Below, one piece after another: positions 1 to 5,457 of a stretch of 5,457 bases of DNA. The translations under genes were made by a program, and so were the position numbers. Position 1 is the first letter of the stretch. Each line of letters starts with the position of its first letter. The stretch is taken from assembly GCA_916710115.1 (NCBI GenBank), contig CAKAOY010000092.1, forward strand, positions 1-5,457. Reading direction: 5' to 3'. Origin of the DNA: an uncultured Bergeyella sp. (GTDB lineage: Bacteria > Bacteroidota > Bacteroidia > Flavobacteriales > Weeksellaceae). Under the pieces are notes generated by a model. The model saw nothing but the letters and a program-made list of their open reading frames with translations, searched no databases and was not told where the DNA came from.

Positions 1-529
1 TCCACGTTGGACCAATTCCTCCGAAGAGGCTATGCCGACCAATTTGAAAAATACGAGCTCGTAGCCCAATGCTCGTCACACCTGCAAACTGAGCAGCACA
101 ATCCGCATACAGACCTTGTATAAACTTGACAGAAAGGACATCAGGTACAATAAAGTATTCATACGTAAGGAGAGCACCCAAGTCCCAAACAAAATAAGCC
201 TGTTCATCTAAGCGATTGGGCATCAGCTCTGCATTAGGCTCTCCACTAAGAGGGTGAAAACTAAGTCCCATAAATTTCAAACCAATGCTATGACGTTTCG
301 ACTTCTGCGAAAGAATGGGATATTGCGACTGTGCCTCTACACCTTTATTCCCATCAATTGAGTCGTTACGCGAGAGCTTTACTTGCTTATCGCCCCAATC
401 CTCCATTTTAACTCCTTTTTGAGCAAGGGCTCCAAAACCTTGAGACTCTTGCACATCAAGAACCTGAGCACCAGCACTCATCGTCATCAAGAGCATTAAA
501 AGGCAAACTATTCTTCTAAATCTTATCAT
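1..529 (-). CDS. Secreted/envelope protein of unknown function, 5' part (3' end outside window)
   Basis: This is an open frame of 176 codons from an ATG at 529 that runs off the left edge without a stop. The N-terminus is a clear Sec signal peptide: a basic start (MIRFRR), a hydrophobic core (VCLLMLLMTM) and a signal peptidase I site AGA|Q after about residue 21. No lipobox cysteine follows, so it is probably not a lipoprotein. Residues 22-78 are polar and Q/K/S-rich with no recognisable domain. From about residue 80 the sequence alternates hydrophobic and polar residues with many G, F and Y (IGLKFMGLSFHPLSG, AYFVWDLGALLTYEYF, IGLRARIFQIG, LFGGIGPTW). That would suit amphipathic beta strands of an outer-membrane or periplasmic beta-rich protein. 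I do not recognise a named family and infer no function. Hand-counted GC is about 44%, somewhat above the roughly 38% sampled in pgk. It lies downstream of pgk on the same strand, but the 223-bp gap suggests its own transcript. Confidence 0.8.
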   Translation of the reverse strand, partial: MIRFRRIVCLLMLLMTMSAGAQVLDVQESQGFGALAQKGVKMEDWGDKQVKLSRNDSIDGNKGVEAQSQYPILSQKSKRHSIGLKFMGLSFHPLSGEPNAELMPNRLDEQAYFVWDLGALLTYEYFIVPDVLSVKFIQGLYADCAAQFAGVTSIGLRARIFQIGRHSLFGGIGPTW

Positions 530-548
530 TACTATTATATATTAATCA

Positions 549-578
549 CAAAAGAATTCTACAATTCTAATCTAACAA
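549..578 (-). promoter_or_regulatory. Candidate Bacteroidota promoter of the secreted-protein gene
   Basis: On the minus strand, TTG (576-578) is followed after 19 nt by TTCTTTTG (549-556). This matches the Flavobacterium-type TTG-N17-23-TAnnTTTG pattern with one mismatch (A to T at the second base of the -7 box). Transcription would begin about 10-15 nt before the ATG at 529, giving a very short leader. An AT-only 6-bp inverted repeat (AGAATT-ctac-AATTCT, 553-568) overlaps the -7 box. The call is weak because AT-rich sequence yields such matches by chance. Confidence 0.3.
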
Positions 579-654
579 GTTCCTATTTCTAGGGATTCAA
601 CTCCAAACAATATCTTTTACTACTCCACAAATATCAGAATAATTCTTAATATGC

Positions 655-750
655 GCCATGAGCTATGAAGAGTATCGTGCCTACGGCACTCGTAAGGCAA
701 AAGTTTAGCTATTCTAAATTTTGATGCGGTTGCCCTGCGGAGAGGTTTTT
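655..750. repeat. Possible dispersed palindromic intergenic element between pgk and the secreted-protein gene
   Basis: This part of the 223-bp spacer is more GC-structured than its AT-rich surroundings. It contains a perfect 5-bp hairpin GTGCC-tac-GGCAC (677-689), the arms GAGT (670-673) and ACTC (688-691) that could pair alternatively, and TGCGG repeated 11 bp apart (725-729 and 736-740) before a T6 run. Palindromes with a CCTACGG core recur between genes in Bacteroidota genomes as I recall, which suggests a dispersed repeat. That is memory, not a search. It is not a good pgk terminator, because no T tract follows the hairpin on the minus strand. The rest of the spacer (579-654) shows nothing I can name. 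Confidence 0.3.
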
Positions 751-752
751 TA

Positions 753-1943
753 TTATTTATTAATTGCCGCTACCCCTGGAAGTTCCAATCCTTCAAGGCT
801 TTCTAACATTGCACCGCCTCCTGTGGATACATAGGAAACTTTATCAACATAGCCATTTTGCTTCACAAATGCCACAGAGTCGCCACCTCCAACGAGGGAG
901 AATGCCTCTAATTTTGTTGCTTCAGCAATACTATCTCCTAATTTTTTGGTTCCATTAGCGAAGTTTGGCAACTCAAATACACCAACTGGTCCATTCCAAA
1001 GGATTGTTTTAGAGCTAAGTATCACATCATTAAAAATATTTGCAGATTGATGTCCTACATCAAGCCCCTGCCATCCATCGGGTATTTCGTTAATATTCAC
1101 CTCCTTGGTATTAGCATCATTGGAAAACTCATCAGCAATGATGGTATCTACTGGTAGGTATACTTTAACACCCTGCTGATCAGCCTTTTGTAGAATTTCC
1201 AGAGCAAGTTGTAATTTATCATCTTCCACGATAGAATTTCCTATTTGTCCGCCTTGTGCCTTAATAAAGGTAAAGGCCATACCACCACCAATAATTAGAT
1301 TATCTACCTTTGGTAATATATTTTCTATCACAGTGATTTTAGAAGACACTTTGGAGCCACCCAAGATTGCAGTTACAGGTCGTTCGGAGTTATATAAAAC
1401 TTTGTCTATTGCCTCTAATTCTTTTGCCATTAGTAACCCAAAATATTTATTTTCTGGGAAGAAATCAGCAATCACGGCTGTAGAAGCATGTTTTCTGTGG
1501 GCTGTTCCAAAAGCATCATTTACATAGGCATCACCTAATTTTGATAATTTTTCAGCAAAAACTTTATCACCTTTTTCTTCTTCACTGTAAAATCTTAGGT
1601 TTTCTAACACTAAAATTTCGCCTTCATTTAAGTTAGATGCAATTTTTTCTACCTCATCACCAATACAATCTGAAGCTATTTTCACTGGTTTTCCAAAAAC
1701 TTTTTCAATCTCAGATGCTATATGCTTGATTGAAAATTTATCATTTACTTGCCCTTTTGGTCTTCCTAAGTGAGTCATTAAGATTACTGCACCACCATCG
1801 GCTAGTATTTTATCAATAGTAGGCTTTGCGGCCACAATACGCGTATTATCAGTTACATTTAGATTTTCGTCTTGTGGAACATTAAAATCCACACGAATCA
1901 ATACTTTTTTTCCGATAAAATTAGAATCCTTAATTGTTTTCAT
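753..1943 (-). CDS. pgk: Phosphoglycerate kinase
   Basis: Cytosolic glycolytic and gluconeogenic enzyme that interconverts 1,3-bisphosphoglycerate + ADP and 3-phosphoglycerate + ATP. The product is 396 residues, normal for bacterial PGK, and intact. The family signature VLIRVDFNVP lies at residues 14-23, with substrate-binding D19 and N21. The catalytic arginine of the TRI segment is R35, and THLGRPKG (57-64) adds H58 and R61 of the basic patch. ENLRFYSEEEKGD (114-126) and NDAFGTAHRKHAS (142-154, with R150) complete the N-terminal 3-phosphoglycerate domain. The C-terminal nucleotide domain shows ILGGSKVSSK, IGGGMAFTF, WNGPVGVFE, the LVGGGDSVAF loop and STGGGAMLE. The start ATG at 1943 precedes the canonical N-terminus and follows an A-rich leader, typical of Bacteroidota. 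It is transcribed divergently from rimP. No clear intrinsic terminator follows the stop. Confidence 0.99.
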   Translation of the reverse strand: MKTIKDSNFIGKKVLIRVDFNVPQDENLNVTDNTRIVAAKPTIDKILADGGAVILMTHLGRPKGQVNDKFSIKHIASEIEKVFGKPVKIASDCIGDEVEKIASNLNEGEILVLENLRFYSEEEKGDKVFAEKLSKLGDAYVNDAFGTAHRKHASTAVIADFFPENKYFGLLMAKELEAIDKVLYNSERPVTAILGGSKVSSKITVIENILPKVDNLIIGGGMAFTFIKAQGGQIGNSIVEDDKLQLALEILQKADQQGVKVYLPVDTIIADEFSNDANTKEVNINEIPDGWQGLDVGHQSANIFNDVILSSKTILWNGPVGVFELPNFANGTKKLGDSIAEATKLEAFSLVGGGDSVAFVKQNGYVDKVSYVSTGGGAMLESLEGLELPGVAAINK

Positions 1944-1992
1944 CTTAAACTTTTTATTTTTTGAATCTTCTTAAAATAGAAATTAATCACCG

Positions 1993-2000
1993 CAAATATA
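1993..2000 (-). promoter_or_regulatory. Candidate -7 box of the pgk promoter
   Basis: TATATTTG on the minus strand is an exact match to the Bacteroidota -7 consensus TAnnTTTG, 49 bp before the pgk ATG. That would give a leader of roughly 40 nt. I see no TTG at the expected -33 distance (about 2018-2025 on this strand), so the promoter is supported by one box only. Confidence 0.5.
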
Positions 2001-2017
2001 ATTAAAAATATCTTTAA

Positions 2018-2049
2018 TTTGTGTAATTAATAAAATTATTCTATCTTTG
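2018..2049 (+). promoter_or_regulatory. Promoter of the rimP-nusA-infB operon (TTTG-N20-TATCTTTG)
   Basis: TTTG at 2018-2021, a 20-nt spacer, then TATCTTTG at 2042-2049 match the Bacteroidota housekeeping sigma consensus (TTTG, 17-23 nt, TAnnTTTG) exactly at both boxes. Transcription would start near 2054-2057, giving a leader of about 70 nt before the rimP ATG at 2125. The reading frame open upstream of 2125 (back to an ATG at 2047) starts inside this promoter, so it is not the translation start. Confidence 0.65.
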
Positions 2050-2073
2050 CACCAAGATTTTAACGGAGATGGG

Positions 2074-2103
2074 AAAAAGGGCTTTTTAGAAGGCCCTTTT
2101 TTT
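2074..2103 (+). terminator. Terminator-like hairpin in the rimP leader (candidate attenuator)
   Basis: AAAAAGGGC (2074-2082) pairs perfectly with GCCCTTTTT (2093-2101). The inner bases 2083-2085 can add one G-U and two A-U pairs, closing a TTAG loop, and the T run continues to 2103 (seven Ts). This has the shape of an intrinsic terminator, but it lies downstream of the operon promoter and 21 nt before the rimP start. No plus-strand gene lies upstream for it to terminate, so the simplest reading is an attenuator of rimP-nusA-infB. Because the stem is flanked by A and T tracts it could also work on the minus strand. Any mechanism, such as NusA feedback, is inference. Confidence 0.65.
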
Positions 2104-2124
2104 ACAATTAATGAAGATATATTT

Positions 2125-2592
2125 ATGAATTTCAGACAAAAAGTAGAAGCGTTGCTTAATGATTTTCTTGCTACGAGAGAGGATTTATTCCTCATAGACC
2201 TAAAAATATCAGCAGGTAATGATATTATTGTAATTTTAGACGGAGACAATAGCTTGTCTATCCAAGATTGCCTTGATGCAAGTCGCTCCATTGAGAATAA
2301 TTTAGACAGAGAAGAGGAAGATTTTTCTCTACAAGTGATGTCCGCAGGAGTAACCGACCCACTAAAAATTCCTCGTCAATACAAAAAAAATATTGGTAGA
2401 GACTTAGAAATTACTCTTGAGAAGGGCGAAACGATAAAGGGCGAAATCATAGCAAGTGATGACGAATCTGTAACTCTACTGCTAAGATATCGTAAGCCGA
2501 AAGATATTGGCAAGGGTAAAATAGATGTAGAGGAAAATCGTGTAGTGCCATTTGTAGAGATAAAAAAAGCAGTGATTGTGATAAAATTTTAA
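2125..2592 (+). CDS. rimP: Ribosome maturation factor RimP
   Basis: Cytosolic assembly factor for the 30S subunit (formerly YhbC/P15a). The product is 155 residues, the usual RimP length. Residues 1-80 form the N-terminal alpha/beta domain (MNFRQKVEALLNDF, DLFLIDLKIS, IIVILDGD, SIQDCLDASRSIE). The most conserved family stretch, LQVMSAGVTDPLK, follows at about 72-84. The C-terminal SH3-like domain (about 85-155) contains GRDLEITLEKGETIKGEI, VTLLLRYRKPK and VEIKKAVIVIKF. I chose the ATG at 2125 because it gives the canonical N-terminus. The in-frame extension back to 2047 would translate the promoter and the leader hairpin and resembles nothing in RimP. It is first gene of the operon, followed by nusA after 25 A-rich bp, and is controlled by the promoter at 2018-2049 and possibly by the hairpin at 2074-2103. 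Confidence 0.97.
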   Translation: MNFRQKVEALLNDFLATREDLFLIDLKISAGNDIIVILDGDNSLSIQDCLDASRSIENNLDREEEDFSLQVMSAGVTDPLKIPRQYKKNIGRDLEITLEKGETIKGEIIASDDESVTLLLRYRKPKDIGKGKIDVEENRVVPFVEIKKAVIVIKF

Positions 2593-2617
2593 TAAAAAAA
2601 ATAAAAAAATTACTTAG

Positions 2618-3859
2618 ATGAATAATATTGGACTTATTGAATCTTTCGTGGAATTTAGAGACGAACGAGGAATTGATAAAGAAGAGCTAATGAACATCAT
2701 TGAGGATTCCTTAAAAACATTATTAAGAAAAAGGTATGACTCTGATGACCATTTTGATGTAATCGTAAATCCAGATAAAGGGGACTTCCAAATCTTACTA
2801 AATAAGGTAATCGTAGAAGATGAAATGTCTGAAGATGATGACCTCGAAATAGAACTTTCGGAAGCAAGAAAAATAGACCCAACATTAGAAGTAGGAGAAG
2901 AATTTACAGAGGAAATCACCATCTCTCAATTAGGAAGAAGAAGTATCCTCACCCTAAAACAAATCTTAGCACAGAAATTCCGTGAACTTAGCCACTCTAA
3001 GTTGTATGCGGATTTCAAAGACAAGATTGGCGAACTAATCGTTGGAGAAGTACATCATACAAGACGCTCGCAAGTGATCATCCTTGATGAGGAAGGGAAC
3101 GAACTTATCCTTGACAAAAAAAACCAAATCGGCGATGAGTTCTTCAAAAAAGGAGATACCGTTAAGGCTGTTGTAGAATCCATTGATTTCAAAGGTAATA
3201 AACCGCTCATCAATGTATCTCGTGTATCACCAAAATTCTTGGAACGACTATTAGAACGAGATATCCCTGAAATTTCCGATAACACCATCTTATTGAGAAA
3301 TATAGTGCGTATACCTGGTGAAAAAGCCAAAATTGCCGTTGATGCTCTTGATAACGAAAATATAGACCCTGTAGGAGCTTGTGTAGGGCAAAAAGGAAAC
3401 AGAATACAAGGAATAGTAAGAGAACTTCGTGGAGAGAATATTGATGTAATACAATGGAGCCAAGACCCTAAATTATTTATTAAGAGAGCGTTAGGTAGTT
3501 CTATCACTATCAATGAAGTTACCATCAACGAGGAGGACAAAAAAGCCTTAGTGCGTACTCCAATTGAAGATATATCCAAAGTAATTGGTAAAAATGGACA
3601 AAATATCCGCCTCGCAGGACAACTCACGGGATACATAATTGATGTATTTAGGGAAAGTAATGAAGATGATGATGTGTATCTCAACCAATTCAAAGATGAA
3701 ATTGAGGAATGGATTATTGATGAGTTCAGAAAAGCAAACTTTACTACCGCAAAAGAAGTCCTAAAAGTCCCTACCAACAAACTTCTTACCCTCGTGGATT
3801 TGGAAGAAGAAACGATAGAAGAAGTGAAAGGTATCCTCCAAGCAGAATTTGAGGATTAA
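2618..3859 (+). CDS. nusA: Transcription termination/antitermination factor NusA
   Basis: Binds RNA polymerase and nascent RNA and modulates pausing, intrinsic termination and antitermination. The product is 413 residues and intact. Residues 1-130 are the acidic RNA-polymerase-binding N-terminal domain, ending in the FTEEITISQLGRRSILTLKQ region. The S1 domain runs from about G138 to 205 (GELIVGEVHHTRRSQVIILD, INVSRVSPKFLERL). KH1 has the GxxG loop VGQKGNRIQG (G257-G260) in the hallmark stretch from P251 to W278. KH2 has VIGKNGQNIRLAG (GxxG 324-327). The C-terminal 55 residues end in a helix-hairpin-helix-like segment (AKEVLKVPTNKLLTLVDLEE). It lacks the two acidic repeats of the longer E. coli protein (495 aa), which is normal outside gammaproteobacteria. 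The start ATG at 2618 gives the expected NTD beginning; there is no Shine-Dalgarno, only A-rich sequence. It sits between rimP and infB, the conserved order. Confidence 0.99.
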   Translation: MNNIGLIESFVEFRDERGIDKEELMNIIEDSLKTLLRKRYDSDDHFDVIVNPDKGDFQILLNKVIVEDEMSEDDDLEIELSEARKIDPTLEVGEEFTEEITISQLGRRSILTLKQILAQKFRELSHSKLYADFKDKIGELIVGEVHHTRRSQVIILDEEGNELILDKKNQIGDEFFKKGDTVKAVVESIDFKGNKPLINVSRVSPKFLERLLERDIPEISDNTILLRNIVRIPGEKAKIAVDALDNENIDPVGACVGQKGNRIQGIVRELRGENIDVIQWSQDPKLFIKRALGSSITINEVTINEEDKKALVRTPIEDISKVIGKNGQNIRLAGQLTGYIIDVFRESNEDDDVYLNQFKDEIEEWIIDEFRKANFTTAKEVLKVPTNKLLTLVDLEEETIEEVKGILQAEFED

Positions 3860-3865
3860 TAATAA

Positions 3866-3947
3866 AATTGCAGTCGGCTCAATGTAGTCGGCAAACAGCA
3901 AAGATTACAAAATGGCTATTTGCGTGATGCAACAGCCGAAAGCAATT
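3866..3947 (+). other. Foldable spacer between nusA and infB (candidate RNA leader or palindromic repeat)
   Basis: The 117-bp gap is long for this operon and can form an extended stem. AATTGC (3866-3871) pairs with GCAATT (3942-3947), then after an AG/AA internal loop TCGGCT (3874-3879) pairs with AGCCGA (3934-3939), enclosing 54 nt. Inside are a second AGTCGGC copy (3886-3892, the first at 3872-3878) and a small hairpin TTGC-gtgat-GCAA (3920-3932). GCAAA (3891-3895 or 3898-3902) could alternatively pair with TTTGC (3919-3923). No T tract follows, so it is not a simple terminator. It is not a tRNA: there is no TpsiC-arm consensus. I find no good -7 box, so infB is probably read through from upstream. 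It could be a cis-regulatory RNA, an RNA processing site or an inserted dispersed palindrome. Confidence 0.4.
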
Positions 3948-3976
3948 CAATGATAATTAAAAAGTATTTACTATAA

Positions 3977-5457
3977 ATGCCAAAAATAAGATTAAATAAA
4001 GCAATTAAAGAATTCAATATTACAGCGAGCAGATTGGCAAATTTCTTGAAAGAGAAAGGAATCGTTGTAGATGAGAATAATTTAAACGCTCAATTAGATG
4101 AAGATGCCTACGATATTCTAAAAGCCGAATTCGCAAAAGATAGTGAACAAAAGAAGGCTTCGCACGAAATCGTCATCACTAAAGTACCAGATGAAATTTC
4201 AGGAGCAAAAGAAACTGAAATTTCTAAACAGAAAGTAGAAAAAAAATCGGAAAATGCCATTTCCGAAAGTACAGAAATTACCTCTGAAAAACAGGAAAAT
4301 ACCCCTGAAACAAGTAATATAGAACAACCTACTCCTACAAAAGAAGAAGACGAAGTAAAAGTAGGTGGCCTAAATATCTTAGATAAAATAGATTTGGATA
4401 AAATAGATTCTTCTACAAAACCAAGAAAAAAAGAAGAACCTAAAAAAGCCGAAAACAAAGAAAAGGAAAAACAAAAAAAACAAGAACCTAAGGCCGAGAA
4501 AGTAAAAAAAGACAAACAAAAAAAACAAGAAATAACAAAAATACAACCACCAAAACTTCCAGAAGAAAAAACAGAAGTGAAGTTCGATACCCCTGAACAT
4601 GTGAAAACTCAATTCACAAAATTAGAGGGACCAAAAATCGTGGGCGAAAAAATAGACTTGTCTCAGTTTGAAAACAAAAGCAAACCTGCTAACAACAGCA
4701 ATGCTAACAAAAACAAGAGAAAAAGAAAAAGAATAGAAAAACCTAACGAAACACAAGGAAATAACGACTCTGCAAAAACCGAAAATAAAGGTAACAACAG
4801 ACCGAATGCCAACAAACCACACATCGGTAACGACAAAAACAAAAAGGGCAAAAAAGAAAAAGTAATGCCCGTAGAGCTTACCGATGAGCAAGTGAAAAAC
4901 CAAATAAAAGAAACTTTGGAAAAACTTACCAACAAAAATAGTAAGTCCAAAGGTTCTAAACACAGAAGAGAAAAAAGAACCTTCCGTAGAGAACGAGAAG
5001 AACAACTACAAGCATTAGAGGCAGAAGACAAAACACTAAAAGTTACCGAATACATCACAGCACAAGATTTGGCAACACTAATGAATGTTTCTGCTACTGA
5101 AGTAATTTCTGCCTGCTTCTCTCTAGGGGTAATGGTTACTCTCAACCAAAGATTAGAGGCTGATACTCTAACCCTCGTAGCCGATGAATTCGGGTATAAA
5201 ATAGAATTCTCCGATGCAGAAATCGAAGAAGAAGCAACTGCCGAAGAGCCCGATAATGAAGAAAATCTACTCCCTCGCCCACCAGTAGTTACTGTAATGG
5301 GACATGTGGATCACGGGAAAACTTCATTACTAGACTACATTAGAAAAACCAATGTAATCGCAGGAGAATCTGGTGGTATCACGCAACATATCGGGGCTTA
5401 TAGTGTAAAATTAGAAGGCGGACAAAGAATCACCTTCCTTGATACACCAGGGCACGA
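3977..5457 (+). CDS. infB: Translation initiation factor IF-2, N-terminal part (3' end outside window)
   Basis: GTPase that brings initiator fMet-tRNA to the 30S subunit and promotes 50S joining. 493 codons are visible and the frame is open at the right edge. Residues 1-50 are an IF2_N-type helical domain (MPKIRLNKAIKEFNITASRL, then NFLKEKGI), which fixes the start at 3977. Residues 58-340 are a low-complexity linker rich in K, E, N and Q with two related short motifs (GLNILDKIDL at 131-140, GPKIVGEKIDL at 218-228). A second IF2_N domain lies at about 356-409 (YITAQDLATLMNVSATEVIS). The G domain begins near 437: G1 P-loop GHVDHGKTS at 442-450 (K448, T449), switch I threonine T469 in GGITQH, and G3 DTPGH at 489-493 as the window ends. 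G4, G5 and the fMet-tRNA-binding domain lie outside. A long linker is usual for Bacteroidota IF-2. Last visible gene of the rimP-nusA-infB operon. Confidence 0.98.
   Translation, partial: MPKIRLNKAIKEFNITASRLANFLKEKGIVVDENNLNAQLDEDAYDILKAEFAKDSEQKKASHEIVITKVPDEISGAKETEISKQKVEKKSENAISESTEITSEKQENTPETSNIEQPTPTKEEDEVKVGGLNILDKIDLDKIDSSTKPRKKEEPKKAENKEKEKQKKQEPKAEKVKKDKQKKQEITKIQPPKLPEEKTEVKFDTPEHVKTQFTKLEGPKIVGEKIDLSQFENKSKPANNSNANKNKRKRKRIEKPNETQGNNDSAKTENKGNNRPNANKPHIGNDKNKKGKKEKVMPVELTDEQVKNQIKETLEKLTNKNSKSKGSKHRREKRTFRREREEQLQALEAEDKTLKVTEYITAQDLATLMNVSATEVISACFSLGVMVTLNQRLEADTLTLVADEFGYKIEFSDAEIEEEATAEEPDNEENLLPRPPVVTVMGHVDHGKTSLLDYIRKTNVIAGESGGITQHIGAYSVKLEGGQRITFLDTPGH
4382..4409 (+). repeat. 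In-frame tandem repeat in the IF-2 linker (LDKID twice)
   Basis: GATAAAATAGATT occurs at 4382-4394 and again at 4397-4409, period 15 bp, encoding LDKID LDKID. It keeps frame and looks like a small internal duplication in the flexible linker. Confidence 0.7.
4470..4531 (+). repeat. Direct repeat with A8 tracts in the IF-2 linker
   Basis: A 17-bp sequence made of AAC, eight As and CAAGAA is repeated exactly at 4470-4486 and 4515-4531, 45 bp (15 codons) apart, encoding KQKKQE at residues 165-170 and 180-185. Both copies contain an eight-A run, and a further A8 run lies near 4239-4246. Confidence 0.75.

Noticed and set aside
724..834. Plus-strand mini-ORF of 36 codons starting MRLPCGEVF
   Set aside because: Most of it is antisense to the 3' end of pgk; no promoter or domain supports it.
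2047..2124. In-frame N-terminal extension of RimP from an ATG at 2047
   Set aside because: The extension would start inside the -7 box and translate through the hairpin; RimP homology begins at the ATG at 2125.
1983..2291. Minus-strand frame of 102 codons across the rimP leader and 5' end
   Set aside because: It overlaps the operon promoter and rimP in antisense and has no family resemblance.
3055..3780. Long open frame (241 codons) antisense to nusA
   Set aside because: It lies wholly opposite the NusA S1/KH coding region, is serine-rich in the way typical of a reverse-frame shadow, and has no promoter or recognisable domain.
3890..3937. Possible homology between the nusA-infB spacer and the pgk downstream patch (GGCAAA, GCTATT, TGATGC and GCC in the same order, also at 696-734)
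   Set aside because: The shared words are 3-6 bp, differently spaced, and expected at this frequency; an alignment with more copies would be needed to claim a family.
3866..3947. tRNA gene in the nusA-infB spacer, suggested by a cloverleaf-like fold
   Set aside because: There is no TpsiC loop consensus, no 7-bp acceptor stem of proper geometry, and no anticodon arm in position.
4108..5145. Several hydrophobic F/L/S-rich open frames on the minus strand opposite infB
   Set aside because: They are reverse complements of the AAA/GAA-rich IF-2 linker, which automatically reads as F, S and L. The apparent membrane segments are an artefact.

Overview
The window reads as a chromosomal housekeeping segment from an AT-rich member of the Bacteroidota, most likely Flavobacteriia and probably Weeksellaceae (Riemerella/Chryseobacterium-like). 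This rests on four things. The RimP, NusA and IF-2 sequences have a Flavobacteria-type character as I remember these families. Promoter-like TAnnTTTG boxes occur in front of genes. The leaders are A-rich and lack a Shine-Dalgarno sequence. The IF-2 N-terminus is typical of the group. The genus is an inference.

Left half, minus strand: a complete phosphoglycerate kinase gene (pgk, 753-1943) is followed, after a 223-bp spacer, by the 5' part of a gene for a secreted or cell-envelope protein of unknown function (1-529, running off the left edge). The spacer holds a candidate promoter for the envelope gene and a short palindrome (GTGCC-tac-GGCAC) in a stretch that looks more like a dispersed intergenic element than a terminator.

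Centre: pgk and rimP are divergently transcribed from a 181-bp intergenic region. It carries a good TTTG-N20-TATCTTTG promoter for rimP and a TATATTTG -7 box for pgk. Between the rimP promoter and the rimP start codon lies a strong terminator-like hairpin with a T tract, the best candidate regulatory element in the window.

Right half, plus strand: rimP (2125-2592), nusA (2618-3859) and infB (3977-5457, cut by the right edge inside the GTPase domain). This is the classic ribosome-maturation / transcription-termination / translation-initiation operon. rimP and nusA are 25 bp apart. nusA and infB are separated by 117 bp that can fold into a long interrupted stem and may be an inserted palindromic element or an RNA leader for infB. 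The three products link transcription elongation control (NusA), 30S maturation (RimP) and initiation (IF-2). A terminator-like hairpin at the head of the operon fits feedback by NusA.

I see no mobile-element genes, CRISPR arrays, tRNA or rRNA genes. The coding part is ordinary. The points of interest are the three non-coding stretches and the uncharacterised secreted protein. I found no convincing new multi-gene system.
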